64,000 nucleotides of DNA from Gnetum montanum (GCA_015680685.1 MNCI01014205.1:960725-1024724); one strand, 5' to 3'. Shown: positions 20,722-34,500, counted from the first letter of the stretch. The notes: generated by a model from the letters alone, not told the origin. Made by a program: numbers and translations.

Positions 20722-22512
20722 TTATTTCGGATCTCTCCCTTACAACTCAGTCATGGGGGAGATGGCCACCTATGCTAACCATATGGGGCCCTCAGTTCTT
20801 TTTCAATTTTTGTTTTACAACATTTTTGTTTTACAACGTTTTTGTTTTACACATTTTTGTTTTACAAATTTCTTTAACTTTTCTCATTTTTTGTTTTACA
20901 ACATCATTATACTTTTTCCATTTTTTGTGTGTCTGTGTGCGATCCACCCTATGAGTTTGTCCCATAATAAGCATTCTCCATGATGGTATGAACTATTTTC
21001 ATATTGATTGCTAATGTTTGGTTTTTACCTTTAAGTCACGATGTTGATACTAAGGTATGTTTCTTTTGATATGGCAGGCAATGAGACCACTTCATCCATC
21101 CATCCACCAATTTCTATGGTCTCTCTCAGCTTGGAAATGTACAGTCCCCCTTTCTAATAAGAACTTTAACGAATTGGTGACTGGGGATTTCTCAAACTAA
21201 GGAAGGACTCATGGATTCAAAAGGGTGTGACTTCAAGGGAACTTGATGCTTTTGTGTTGGTCATTCTCTTGGGTGCTTGAATGTTTCTTCNGAACCAAAA
21301 GTATTCCCTCTAACTAAGGCCCTTCTCACTTCCCATTCTCTCCTTTGTTTCGTCGGAATGATGGTAGCTCTTGGAGCGTGCATTCTTGTTGCCCAAGCGG
21401 ATGGTTTAATCGAGTGCGTTGATGCGAAGTCACTGGATGTGGTTGGTTTGAGGCTAGAGTTGAAATGAGATTTGCCAAGTCACATTAATCATCAAACACA
21501 CAAGGGGCTGTACACCACCTTGTTCTTGGGATTCCATTCCATTTCTCTTCTCTCCATCCTTCTCTCATTATTCACCTCATTGCCGATCATATCATTAGTG
21601 TATATATTTTGGTTGATACATTGTTTTCTTTTTGGTAAATTCTTACGATTAAGACTTTAACTCTTATTCCAAAGGACATTCTCGGAGCCTACAGACTCTT
21701 TGAATGTGGGTTTGTCAGGGCATTAAGAGCATGAGCCTGCTTTGGGGAGGACCCACTAACATTCCTATTTAGAGCTTTAGTTAAATTCTTTCCCTTAACA
21801 TTTTGCAATTAATTTTATTTTTGTTCATTTCCATCTTGACATCCCTTTCATCGATGCCATAGTTGTCCCTTTTTATCTATCTTTCATACTCCTTTTCTTT
21901 CTCCATTCGAACGCTACCGGAGGTTCGCGATTAGTCCTGGGGGTACGGGGCCTGATTTTTTCGATTTTCCCTTAGCTTCGAAATTTTTGATTTTCTTCTT
22001 AACCCCTACACCTTCAGTAGTCATTAGTAACATATTCCTAGATCCATATCAGCCATACCACAACCTAGCTAATGAGTTTACACCAAAGTAAGGTATTAAT
22101 TACATGATGATTCAATTACCCTTGCTAATATACGATTGTGTTGTGTGTGCAGATGGTGATCGTACAATCACGGATTGGATCTGGAGTAAACACTTGGAAT
22201 GGAGCAGCGTTGAAGTAGCTATGCAAGGAGCAAGATTGATGGTGAGCTTATGGATGGACAACAAAGGTGCAATCTTGGCATTGGCAGTAGCAACACTTCT
22301 TTCTCTCTCTCTTTCTCAGCTGCCAATAAAGGCTTGATGTCATTGTAATAAGGTGTTCACCCTTGTTGTCATGAACACCAGTTTTGTCAAGTCTTGTAAT
22401 AATGATCTGTTTACATGTCATCCCATTAGTTCCATTTCCCTCAATAATTCCATACCTACCTGATATTATTGTAAGGAACTCAAGGACGAGTTTTCATTTA
22501 GTCATGGGGGTA
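20722..22512 (+). other. 3' noncoding region of element G, with a T-rich short array
   Basis: No conserved coding frame is visible. At 20807-20911 a T-rich unit near TTTTTGTTTTACAA is repeated about five times. There is a single N at 21291. The segment ends CATGGGGGTA, a purine-rich tract typical of a polypurine tract before a 3' LTR. A small open frame at 22104-22337 has no family I recognise and is probably chance. Confidence 0.55.
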
Positions 22513-23283
22513 TGATGAGACGTGATATCGCATGGGCCACGATATCGCATACGCGATATTGCGTTGTCCCCTGCGATGTCGTGTACGCGATATTGCGGTC
22601 CGCCGCCAAATCTATAAATAAGAGGTGACACTCCCCTCATTTCTCATCCTAGGCTAGAAGTAGCGAAGCTTTGGCAGTTTAATCACTCCAGAGATAGAAT
22701 TTTTCTGTGTGCCCGTAGTAGGAGTCCCCAAGTGAACGGATCTTTATTCGAGTAGCTTTGTACCTGAACGCAAGTTGTGTACGGCAATAAAGACGAGCTT
22801 TGTGGATAAACCTTGCAGTGCATGGAATAGGTTTATTTAATGTTATTTATTATTTTCCTAGTAACGCGGCATGAGTACAACTTGGTTACGAGCATTGACG
22901 AATGTGTATGGCTAACCAAGGAATCGGCTACTCATCGCGATTAGATTCTCACACTTATCTCCTAGAATGTGGGATGAGTACGACTTGATTACAAGCATCN
23001 NNNTTAATTTAGACTTAGGACATTAGTTAGAATTAGTTAGTTCTCTCAACCCTTTGCTCTTAGCGTAGAAGACATAAAACCAGAAAAGACCAAAAACATC
23101 ATATACCTCGGACTTACTTAACCATACACCGTGACAACAACAAGTAAGTCTGGGAAGACAACGAATGATTAACCCCAAGTGTTCCATGGGGCGTTTAGGC
23201 ATTTAGTCTATGGAGTTCGACCGGATCACGCATGCTACACTCGTTTCGTATGGTTGAGTGTAGGAGTACCTCGCCACTCATCA
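22513..23283 (+). repeat. LTR, probably the 3' LTR of element G
   Basis: It starts TGATGAGACG directly after a PPT-like tract and ends CTCATCA. A TATAAATA lies at 22613-22620 and GGCAATAAAG at about 22783. U3 begins with clustered GATATCGC/GCGATATT inverted motifs (22522-22600). NNNN at 23000-23003 marks a gap. The downstream sequence does not begin with TGG, so it is not followed by a standard primer-binding site; it is a 3' or solo LTR. It is distantly similar to the LTR at 25961. Confidence 0.65.
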
Positions 23284-25960
23284 CACCTGAATGCCTTTAG
23301 GTTATTCAAGAAAAATCTATCATGTTGATAGTAATTGTAGAACTTAACTTTGGTCAATTTTTGGAATTTTCTCTAAAAGCTGTTAAGGTCCAACTTCAAT
23401 CATCTCCTTTGTTTCCTACTTTGACAAATAATGGAGAATGGGATCTAGGAGAAACACTCTAGTTTTGGAAAAATCAAGAAGTTGATGTGATAGTTAAAAT
23501 TGAAGGAAATTGTAGAGGTATTGAATGTGCCTAATCAAGGAGAAAAGGTGGCACAGGTATCCACCAGATCTAACATAGACACTAGGAAGTTGTGGTTACA
23601 ACAGGTGTATGGCAAGAAAGGTAAAGAATACAATGAATTGATTGCAGAAGAAAAGATCTATTTCAAAATTAACATTTATCATCTATTTCCTACCAAAAGA
23701 CTGAATAAAATCTCTACATATGTATTCAAATGGAGTACATTATTAATGGGAAAATTTAATGCAAACATCACTTACCTCTACTTCATAAAAATTCAAAGGC
23801 GGGTTGAAGAAAAGAAGGTAGGGAAGTTAACACTTCCATTTTCTTACTTTATTTGGAAGTTATGTAAATGAGTTAGTATCCAAGTGTATACAAATGATGC
23901 ATTGAGGAAGGCACAAAATGCTTCCTATGGTGAAATGCTTAAGCCAGTGCCTCCCAAAAAGGACCAATTAGAAAAACAACTAGGCACTGAGGAGACCACC
24001 CAATTCACAAGATAACAGTAGTAGCAACCACAAGTTCCACCACTGTTGCCACAAGATTACAAACCTACAATGAGTCATTTGCAGCAAATTGTAGAAACTA
24101 TTAGTTGGGGAAGCAGGGAAGAGGCCAATTTATTCAAAGTAATTGATGATGTAGTTAAGCCAACCATCTCAACAAATCCTGCAAGTGGAAAAATATTGTT
24201 GTAGTTAGGAGGAGAGGCCTTGTGGTCATAACAAATTTTCGAAAACACCACATTGTTCAAAGTGGTGCTTGAATCTAGGGAAGGAGTCTCAGTTATGGTC
24301 ATGCAACATCATGATGCAACAGGAGTTACAAAAGTGATCATAGATCACATTAAAGAATCTTTTAATGTACCTATTATGCCACAAGCTGATATTTCGAGAG
24401 CCAAAGATGCTCAAATGCTAGCTGGTACCTTTATGACTCCTACAGAACATGAAGATATGTTGGATAGATTATTGCAGATAGGACAAGTTATGAAAAATCT
24501 ATTTAATATTCCTAGTGATATCACTGCAACATAGTCTAACTTAATTGCCACCAAAGGAAAATTAATCATGGTCGAAACCAAGGTAGAACATGCTGAGAAT
24601 GAGCTTTGCTGATTACAAGAAGAGCTTGTAACCCTCAAAGTAGAAAGGAGAGATGCAACTCAATTCACAACACCAGACTAGATAACATAATTTAGAACTA
24701 TGTAGATGAATTTTCTTCTTAAGAATAATAAAGATATAGCAAATGAAAAAAAGGCAATATGGAATGCTTCAGTAGCCGAAGCCCAATTATATGCCCATGC
24801 CAAAGCACTTGTTGCTTTACAAGAAGAAAATAAACAACTTGCTACAGACAACATGAGGTTAACCATAGTAGAAAAGTAGAAAAAGACTTTAGAAGAAAGT
24901 ATCATTAGTTGAGAGAGAAACTAATGAGGGTCAACCAAGATACGAGCTACCTTGCAAGAGAAAATAGAATCCTCTCTATGGAGGGGGTACACACCATTAG
25001 ACATAAATTAGTTATCGAAATTAGTGCATGCCAAAATGAGGCCAAGAAACATGAAAGGCTAAAAGAACACTTTTGAGACCAAGTGGGTATGTATAAATAG
25101 ATAAATGAGAAAAAGATCTAGATGGAAAAGGCCAAAATTAGTTCAAGTATAGCACAAAATCTTGATTGGCAACCCATCTTGAACAACTTGGCCTAGACCT
25201 ATCAAGTGGAAGTGAAAAATAAAGATATGCAAATAGAAGACTTAAAAGAATACATGGCATTAGCAAACCTTTGATATGCTAATTTGGCCATGTTAATAGT
25301 ACCCATGACCAGAAATGAACTAGAACAACAAGTAGAAACCACTTATGCTTTATATGAGAAGGAGTTTGTAGATAGAAAATATGCTCTACAGAAACTTTAA
25401 GCAACAAACTCAGAACTAGAAGCAATTAAGCCTGACTACTAGGGGCAAAAGGATGTAGTAGCAAATTTGGCAAGAAGATTAATGAACTATCATGAACTGA
25501 GAGAAAAGGCTAGAGCTTTTGAAGAAGAGCGATGATAATTTGCAGTGTGGTATGTTAAAGCCAATAATATGTTTCCACAACTGCCATGTTTGTGGAACAT
25601 GCTAAATCCATCTAACATTGGTTCATTGACATGGACAGTCCACAATGCTAGAACAGATAAGAGAAGTTGTAGGCACTCCTGAACAGATACCAATTCAAGA
25701 AGCTTGAAAATAAGGGAAAGAAACCTATGGAAGAGCCACCTCCACCTGGAAAAACATAAGGCTACACTCAACCTTGCCAGATTCTATTTTTTTTTATTTT
25801 TTGTAAAAATTGTCATGTCATGTATTCATTTTTGTAAACTCTAGTATGGCACTAGAGAGTCATGTATGTAAAAGTCAGTGTTATATAAATATACCTCCCA
25901 ATTTTGTAAGGAATTCCATCCTCATTTTACTTTAACTTGAGGACAAGTTTCATGGGTGTA
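23284..25960 (+). mobile_element. Internal region of element U (unknown coding content)
   Basis: Bounded on the left by the LTR of G and on the right by a PPT-like tract (GGACAAGTTTCATGGGTGTA) and its own 3' LTR. No gag, protease, RT or integrase motif is visible. It holds one long decayed coding region (next entry). No 5' LTR of matching sequence is present, so the left end is missing or replaced. Confidence 0.55.
23500..25759 (+). pseudogene. Decayed long ORF of element U, unrecognised, coiled-coil C-terminal half
   Basis: A shared frame runs from 23500 through 23871 (stop) to at least 24534, then continues with several stops and shifts to a Pro-rich end (EEPPPPGKT) at TAA 25757. The first part has VQQ-like and KGKEYNELIAEEKIYF motifs and a Pro/Gln linker; the second half is rich in Glu, Lys, Ala and Leu (for example ALVALQEENKQLATDNMRL), as in a coiled coil. 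I do not recognise the family. It is likely the only protein of a non-autonomous LTR element. Confidence 0.45.
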
Positions 25961-26820
25961 TGATAAATCTAAGAAAATTTTAAGTTAGTGATATCATATT
26001 TACAATATCGTATCTACAATGTTGTAGATATGTTATCGTATGTCAGCATATGTTAGGATATAAATGATATCACAAGGTCCATGCTAGCCTATATAAGCAA
26101 CACATGGGCGCACAGATCCAGAATAGATTTGATAGCCTAGTAATAGAACTCTTTCAGTTTGTTTTTGTGAATTTATTACTTAGCAATGTGTGCACATAGT
26201 GTGATGTTTTGTAATTGAACAGATTCTTTATTCGAGTGTGATGTATTGGGATGCATTGCATAACTGACAATAAAGATCAAGATTACTCTACATCAAGGCA
26301 ATAACACTTTGTTTTATTTTTGTTTCCAATTAATTTACTATTTTATTGTTTTCATAGTTAATGTTTACGATTACTTACAATTTACTTTTAATGTCATTAA
26401 GCGAAATGAGTATGACTGATCTTGAGCATGTAAGTGCAACTACTTGGTAACCCGTAGTAAGGTACTTGGTAATCCCAGTAGTAGTTGCACGAAGTCCAAG
26501 GTGTGATTAGAAGATCAGGACTGACTACTCATCACATAGCCTAGTTTAGATTTTTTTTACTATTACTTAGATTTTGAAACTTTTACTTTCACTTCATGTT
26601 TATTAGGAACACAATGGCCAATACAACATCAATATCATATACCTCACTATGAGTTAAACCATATGCATTGGTTTTACTAACTCATGTGGGAAGACAAAAA
26701 TCGTGAATGCTAATCAATTACTGGTATAATCACATTATCTTATTGATGGAGTTCGACTGGGATTGCACGTGAACACTTATATCTTGTATGATTAGGTGTT
26801 GGATATTCCACCACTCATCA
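25961..26820 (+). repeat. 3' LTR of element U
   Basis: 860 bp, starting TGATAAATCT after a PPT-like tract and ending CTCATCA. It shares landmarks with the G LTR: TTCTTTATTCGAGTGTGATG, a CAATAAAG box, ATGAGTATGAC and the terminal CCACTCATCA, but is otherwise diverged, so the two belong to related families. Confidence 0.65.
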
Positions 26821-27742
26821 GCATGTCTCCACTTCTCCATTAATGAAGCAATATTTTCTTAAGTTATATCCACCAACATAATATCGCATGTAAATATCAT
26901 ACACCAAGGGATTTCATCTTTTATTTCCTTTGTTAATTCATTTTTAATAATGGTAAATAAGTATGGGCTAAGTGCATACCCTTAATGTAGACCTATTTTG
27001 ACTAGAAATTCAAATGTTGTTAAACAAATTATTATAATTCTAGTGGTAGCTCCTTCATACATGTCATGAATCAATTTAATATATTTATTAGGGATCTTTT
27101 GCCTTAGCAAGATGCACCAAATAATATCTCCAACTTTCTATGTTTTTTGAATTTCTTTATCAATTATTGTATAAAAAAATAGCCTCTCTAGCAGACCTTC
27201 CTAGCATAAATCCAAATTGATTTTTTTGATACTATTGATTGAAGTTTTAGATGCTACTTTATGACTCTTTGCAAAGTTTCATAACATGGCTCATTAGCTT
27301 CATCCCTTTAGTTTGCAGAATTTTTTACATCTCCTTTATTTTTGTACATAGGAACAACAAAACTTTTTTTCCAGTTGTTAGGCAATTCTCCATCCTTCAA
27401 AATTTTGTTAAATAATTGTATTAGCCAAGAAACTCCTATATCTCCCAATGCTTTCCAAGTTTCTATAAGAATGTTATTTGGTCCAACAACTTTTCCATTT
27501 TTCATCTTTGATAAGGCTATCTTCACCTCAAAGAAGGAAAGGTCATTAACGAAACCAAAATTTGGTTCTTTATATTGGATGTCTTCTCTTGGGAATTTTT
27601 CATTTAATAATTCTTGAAAATAATTTTTCCACATATTCAAAATTTCATTATCTTTTACCAAAATTGTTTCATTTGCTTCCTTGATGCATTTGACATGACC
27701 AATGTCCTTACATTTAAAGAAAACTAACAATGCCTCAAGTAT
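26821..27742 (-). pseudogene. RTE-type LINE reverse transcriptase remnant
   Basis: On the minus strand, the frame from 27742 down to 27308 reads KCKDIGHVKCIKEANETILV, FEVKIALSKMKNGKVVGPNN, SWLIQLFNKILKDGELPNNW and VVPMYKNKGDVKN, the typical order for the N-terminal RT part of RTE/BovB-like non-LTR retrotransposons. Downstream (27307-26821), translation is broken by many stops, but traces such as KEIPWC... and LVD...EKWR suggest continuation past the catalytic region. It is interrupted on one side by the D LTR (27743) and cut on the other by the U LTR (26820). Confidence 0.75.
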
Positions 27743-28519
27743 TATAGCGACCGAAAACATCGAAAGCTAGAACGGTGCATTGAGAGGTCCACACTTGTAC
27801 AACATTGACCCTGTGTTCATGTGAGGGCCTGTTAGATACAGAGGCAGGGTGCCTGGAATGGTCTTATTTATTGAACTAGGACTTACGAGGTGTTACACCA
27901 AAACTATTTTGCCAGAGGCAGTAGTTAGAGGCAGTAGTTACGAGGTGTTACAGAGGCAGTAGTTAGAGATTTTGCCAAACTATTTCTTCCATCCTAAGGA
28001 TGCTTGACAACTCCTAGTAGAAATTTTGCCAAACTAATTTTTCCATGCCAAGCAAGCTTGACGGCTCTTGGCCTAACAATTTTGGAAAATCTGCAAAATT
28101 AGCCATTGGTGCCCTAACTGCACAAACTACATTGACTATGCTTTGGAGCATAGCCCAGCAATTGGAAGATTTTCTAAATTGTTTCTTCCATCCTCACCAA
28201 GCTTGACAGCTTCGAGCTTGGTGCGTAGGCAAATTTGCAGAACTAGCCCTTGGTGTGCTGACTACTCTAACTATGTTATGGAGCGTAGTCCTAGTAGGGA
28301 GAGCGTAATCCAACCTTTAGAAAATTTTTCAGCTGCTATTGACACTTAGAAAAATTATGCAAATTTGGATTGTTTATGGAAACTTCACTAACTACACTAT
28401 GGAGCGTAGTCCCAATAGTGGGAAGTGTAGTCTCAACACTTAGAAAAATTTTGTGAAGTTTTTGACACTTGGACCAATTTGTAGTTGAGACTCGAGAGGC
28501 CAAATTTGGTGGTGTTTCA
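27743..28519 (-). repeat. 3' LTR of element D
   Basis: On the minus strand it begins TGAAACACC at 28519, directly after a PPT-like GTCAACAAAGAG tract, and ends CGGTCGCTATA at 27743, aligning with the A LTR end (CGTCGTTACA). It is 777 bp, shorter than in A and B. A palindrome like that of A spans 28511-28580. Confidence 0.65.
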
Positions 28520-29707
28520 TTGGTTACTCTTTGTTGACAAGGAGTGGCCCGAGAAACATCGACAAAGAATGCAAAACATCATAGCAGGCTTAGCACTAAC
28601 ATTGCCCGTGAGTGCCCAACCAGATGTTGCTTTAGCATGCTCAAGAGTGCCGAGGGTAATGGTATGCTAGAAGTAAAGGGTGTAGGGAATGTGCTAGGGG
28701 AAAACAAGGGAATAGAATGCAAACAGTGTGATACTGTAAGATGCAGGGTCAGCATGGCTGACGATGATCATGGCATCAAGGTGGCTTGTTGCCAAAATTA
28801 TGATCCCTCGTCAGAATGCTTGTGAGGAAATCAGTGTCCATAGCACCAAAAGGGCTTGCCCTTGAAATTGTAACCTCTCATCAGAGTGCTTGTGAGAAGG
28901 TCAATATGGATTTAGGGTTGGACCCATTGTGAAATTGCAACTCTACTAATCTTTGCTTGGTGACATGTTTTTTCTTGTTCTTTTTTTTTTTTGCTTTTGT
29001 GACTACAAGGCAAACCTATTTTGGGTTCTACACACTGCAAGATGCTAGTTGTGGGATACTTTCCATTAGTTGAACTACATGCCACCTAATGGGCTTTTGC
29101 TTTGGTGCAACTATGATGCTTCTGTAGGATAAGTGTTTCCTTCCCGAGATAAGTTACGTTACATCTACTTGGGCTTTGACCAACCTATAAAGGCTTCCCA
29201 TAGGACGAGTTACGTTATGTCTACCATGGGTTTTCTGGTTGATTTAAAAGGTGCCATGTGCATCGGAATGATTTTCAAGCTCAGTAACGTAGGGGAAGGT
29301 GGGGAATGTAAGGTAAAATTGGTAAATGCAAATAGGTTATAGCAGGATAATAGGGATGTGCACTCTTGAGTGGCATAGCTAGTCCAATCATGCATGTTAG
29401 AGCAATGTGGTGACTTGCCACTGCGATGAGATGCATTTTTGCATAACTGCCTTCGGGGCTTTGTCCTCAAACACAATGTAAAGAAAAAAAGAAAACAACC
29501 ACACCACATGAGATGAGAATAAACTACTGGATATAAGGGTGTTGCAAGTACTGTAACAGCTAGACCAGTTGCAAGTGCTTGAAGAGCCAGTGAAGGCACC
29601 AAGGTGATGATGTTGTAATTGCTCCAAATGGTTGTGCTAACGATGAGGGCGTAAAGCATCAACGAGATGCCCAAGGTCGGTAATGCTATCGATGCAGCCT
29701 AGAGTTG
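28520..29707 (-). other. 3' UTR of element D (left of B)
   Basis: Noncoding sequence between the D array/integrase side and its 3' LTR; it continues at 47225-47468 on the other side of B. No coding frame has support. Its length is comparable with the 3' UTRs of A and B. Confidence 0.5.
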
Positions 29708-29712
29708 GCAGT
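29708..29712. repeat. Target-site duplication of element B, left copy (GCAGT)
   Basis: Identical to 47220-47224, the five bases after the 3' LTR of B. Confidence 0.85.
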
Positions 29713-31304
29713 TGAAACACCGTGGAAATTGCGAATCGGCCTAAGGTGAAGATTCACGATTTGGGTGAAAGTTTGCGACAAAAATCCAGAAGACAGAGCA
29801 AAGTAACGAGGCACGCAGCATCAAGTCTCCAAGTTTCTTACAAATTTCAACCTTACTTTGTTTTCTCTCTTTATGCTTCATTACGCAACATAGCGTAGTG
29901 TCGCTCAGCGTAACTCTGTTTAACATAGCCCTATATCAGAAAGTAACTTACTTAGGTGAACTTCACGAAGTTTAAGGTTTAAGACTTGTCGCATATTCTG
30001 CTAAGTCTTTTGTTCAAGGCTGAGTTTATGCTCCGTTACGTAGAGCAGCGTAACGAGCTTCAAGGAAGTCAAAGTCAGAGTCCAAAGAAGCGCAGCAGAT
30101 TGATTTCTTCTTTTTTGCAGATTGGTCGCTTTGCACTCATTATGCTACATAGTGTAAACAAGAGTAATTTATTGTAAAGTTGACCATTTTTATGCTCTAT
30201 TACGCTTTGAAGCGTAAATGAGCGTAAAACAGCTCGAATCAACTACTTCCATGCTCTATTACGCTCTGCCACGCTATGTAGCGTAAACAAGCGTAATATA
30301 GCCTAAAGTTAACTAAGGCAGTACTTGACACGCATCTGCTATCCATACGCATAATACGCTCATCAGCATATCGCAGCGTAATCATGAGACAACTTCAGCG
30401 GAAGTGGTCAATAGCGTACTTTGCCCTCTTTCCCAAAAACATGATGCGACATGACCAGTTTCAACATAAAGTTTGGCAAGTCAATGGTATTTTGAAGGTT
30501 CGAGACATGTGTCATCAGGGCTGTGCCTTCTCCACGTACTACCGAACCTATAAATACTCCAGTTGGTGAAGAAAGAAGGATCATCTTTTTTTTGGCAGCA
30601 TCACCTCTTAGTAGAGACAGGAGACATTTTTTGAGCATTGGCAGTAGGAGTGATCAGTCCTTTGGCGAAAATACAGTTCTCTCCATTGGCAATCATTGGC
30701 AGTTTTGAGCAGAGACTATCGAAGGCAACGGGAGTAGATCAGAGATCGAAAGATCATCTGGTGTGGTTTGCAAGGTTTATTGATCAGAAAAAGTTGATCG
30801 ATAGACATCCAGGCTTGACCTTCCTTGTATCCCATCTTTGGCTTACGAGGTAGACCGAGCTTCATCCTATACTCCTTGTTGAACAGTTTTCTTATTATTT
30901 TGTGTATGCTTCGCACAAGATAAGCGGAGTCTGGTATTGGAACTTTGTATACAATATACTTAGTCTTCAAGTCAAAACATAGATCTTGGAATTGCGCATA
31001 TTTCTTAAATCTGATCCTCCTTGTCGCGTTGACGTTGTCATTATTTCAATTCATTTACATCATTTTCTACTCCTTTTACGATTCATTGAATCAATTTGTC
31101 TCGTGGAATATCTATATAATACGCATATTATCGCAATATTCGTCAATTTACTGATTGAGTAAGTCCCTGTCTGATCAACAAGACCGTTCAGGGCATCGTG
31201 GATTCATTTTCTCCAGCATGGCCCTCGCACAGATCCATGGTTAAGACTGTGTACACGGATTTTCGTTTGGTATTTTCCAGCGACCGACGTTTTCCGTTGT
31301 TACA
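29713..31304 (+). repeat. 5' LTR of element B
   Basis: 1592 bp, starting TGAAACACC and ending TTACA. TATAAAT is at 30549-30555. U3 (29870-30385) is dense in TTACGC/GCGTAA motifs. It pairs with 45641-47219. Confidence 0.92.
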
Positions 31305-31310
31305 TTTTTC

Positions 31311-31327
31311 TGGTGCTAGAAGGAGGG
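31311..31327 (+). promoter_or_regulatory. Primer-binding site candidate, element B
   Basis: TGGTGCTAGAAGGAGGG starts six bases after the LTR. The same 17 bases occur on the minus strand in C at 60539-60523. The tRNA is not identified. Confidence 0.65.
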
Positions 31328-31556
31328 CCTAAACCTCCGATCTGTATTTTACGGGTAGCCCTGTAAGCGATCCATACCCACGTCCACAAAAACGTAAACG
31401 TAATACCTCTAGGGAAGTTTACGAAAAATCATGTGGTATAGATTGGTCACAGCAATGATTCCCTTGGAATCCTACAGGGTAAAAATCCCAACCATAATTC
31501 TGTTTGGTCGTCACCTTTTAGATCCTATCGTTTGTTGTCATCAACCTATCTGAGAA

Positions 31557-34500
31557 ATGGATTCTACATATGCAACCATTGCCGCTATGATCACCATCGA
31601 CTCAGGTGCCACATCCGTAAATCCCATCACCATTACCGGATCAGCTTATGGTGCAATAGGACCTCAGGGACCGTCGCGCTGTTCGTTGAGATTACAAGGT
31701 AAGGATCCTGCATTCACCGTCATGACCCCTGAAGAGTATAATTTCAGCTGTGTCAAGATCCAGGCAAAGCTTGTCCTTAGCCGGGCAGAGATGGAAGCAA
31801 AATGAAATTATGAGTTGATCCACAGAGGGGACCAAGATTTCACTCCTACCGCTTATGACATTATCCCCCTGACCGAACATTATCATGAACTCCTGACCCA
31901 ACTAGTTATGGCTAGGAGTCAGAATACACGGTCCATTCTAGAACCTCAAAACGAGGAGGAAGAGGAAGATGAATTCGCAGCCCAGTCTGAACACGCAGAT
32001 TCATACCATACCCTCAGCCCCCATACATACATAAATCCCCTATTTCCTCTCACTGGAGAAGCCGCCCATCTCAACTCAGTCATGACTACCCAAACCCATA
32101 TTCCTGTCATCCCGCAGGCCACTACGCAATCCTCAATCTTGCAAGTACAAATACCATCTCAAAATAACATGGAGGCAGTCTCATCGCCACTTGTAATCAG
32201 TATTCCATCGGTGGTACCTGCGTCCACCGCACCCCATTTCATCCCCCAAGTGCAACCCCATGCCACACCTATAACCCGCCCGGTGCAAAATCTGGTGCAA
32301 ACCTTATTGTCACAGCCCACTGCAAGGCAACAGATCACAACCACTGTTCAATCGTAGCGATCCGTTCAACAACCCACGGCTGGTCAGTGGATCATGCCTA
32401 TTGCACAACACGATCAATCTACGTTATACAGTGTACAACCCTTAGCCGCATCCACCATGCATGTCCCGTAGATAAACACACAATACCCTTACAATCTCCA
32501 TCCTACACATCTGGCGGTGGCCAATTTCTCTGCTCAGCCTAGTGGATGGTGGTTTTCACAGGCAGCTCCTTCTGCTGGGATAGTCCCCATTGCGCCGTCT
32601 GTTAGCCAAGCCATCGCTCCATTCCCATTGCCTGGCACTTCTCTCTCGGTCCAACCCACTGCTCCTCCTACGCCGACTTCTTCATCAACAAGCCTGGATC
32701 AAGATTTTTTGCTTATTCAAATCCTCACTGAGGAAGTTAAGCACCTTAAAGCTGCTGGCTCTGATACGATACAAATCATGGATTTCTACTAGGATGATCC
32801 TATCAGCCCAGTGGTTCCTATGCTGTCGTTGCCTCCAGGGATGTCGTTGCATCATTTTACTAAATATAATAGGGAAGGAGATCCTAATGCTCATCTTGTT
32901 ACCTTCAGGTCTGAATCCTTGTTATTATAGCAATGGCCTCATACAATTATCCGTGTCTTTGCAATGTCTCTGGCAGGTAAAGCCTTGGACTGGTATAGAG
33001 CGCTCCCTCACTCTTCCATTTCAACCTTGGAAGAGCTCCTAACACAATTTGTGACCTGTTTTAAGTACAATTTAAAGCCGGAAGTCACGCTAGACCAACT
33101 TATGGGAGTGAAACAAGACCCACTTGAACCAGTCCAAAAGTTTATACAGCGATGGAGCGCTACCCTGAATGAAATCCGTGAGCCTATCGCGGATGCCCAT
33201 TTGTTGGCTATTTACAAAGGAGCAGTTAACGATTTCATCAAGTCCAAACTGTATTACCTCGTCCCTCGCTCCTTGAATCAGGCTTTCGCCCAAACTAAGA
33301 GCATCCAAGATGCTGCTGAGGCTAGCAAAGACCCAGCGTATGTGGCTTATAAAAACGCTAACAATAAGGGTAAAGACAAGGGTAAAGCAACAACAACAAT
33401 AGTAGCTACGCTGGCTGAGGGTGCTAAAAACAAGAATAACTAGAATGCATCCACAGCGTCTGCCGAGACCATGGCTAGTGCAAGCAGCACCGGCCAAGAC
33501 ACACCTGCCCCTGAAAAGCCCCCCAGTCAAAGCCAAACATTGAGCATAAAGATCGCTCAAAATATACAGCCTTGCCTATAAAGCATTCGGAACTGTTGAA
33601 ACAATTATTAATAAGAAGGTATCCGAAGAAGCTCTGCAGCATCACAGGCGTCATTGTGAATTGCTGAAGAATCCTTCTTTAGCCCTGCCTAACAAACCGC
33701 CAGTTCCAAAGTCTTTTAGGCTGGACCGTTTTTGTGACTACCATCAGTTGTGTGGTCACGATACCGATTACTGCTGGGCGTTGAAGGACGACATTCAACG
33801 CATGATTGACGATGGTTCTCTAAAATTAGATGGCAGTAGTCCAACATGTCCCGAAAACCAGGCGATGCATGTGTACAAATACCCGTTAAACATAAATAAC
33901 GCATCGTACACAATCAACGTGGTAAGTACGGATAGTGAAGGGAAGGTACCGCCTAAACAACCCTTTGTTTTACATATACCTACCAGTTCACCCTAGGGGG
34001 CAAGTTCTTCACCCGAAGTTAGCGGCATCTCGAGGCCACCCTTTGTTATTCGGGCACCCTCTCCAGTTATAACTTGGTCTCACGTTAACAATAAAGCCGC
34101 GGCCACATCTGCACCTACTCCTAAGGTGCCTTTTATCCTTAGGGTACCAAAACCACCGGCTGCTCCTTTCACGCAGGGGCAAGCTTCTAACCAAAATCAT
34201 CAATCGCCACCCAATAAAAAAATGAAAGATATGCGTCAATTAATGCCACCAAAAACCACTCTATGCTAGGCTTCGCTAAGCCCAGGCCCCTGGCCTCTGT
34301 CCCTTCGCCTGCACCTTATGAACAGGACAAGGGTACAGAAACACAGCCACCTCCCCTCGGCAGGAAGAAACGCAACCCTCCGACTGACGCTATTCCGCCT
34401 CGGGAGATTCGTCTCTTAGGGCGAATGGAAGAAGACAGAGGGGATAAGCAACCCAGCTGAGAACGGGACCTCCTCGATGTATTTACGCAAGTCAAGCAGG

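Noticed and set aside
22104-22337. Small plus-strand frame that might be a captured host exon
   Set aside because: No recognisable motif, no splice-site support and no second copy to compare.
22513-26820. One element with LTRs at 22513 and 25961
   Set aside because: The two LTRs are too different to be a pair, both follow PPT-like tracts, and no primer-binding site follows 23283.
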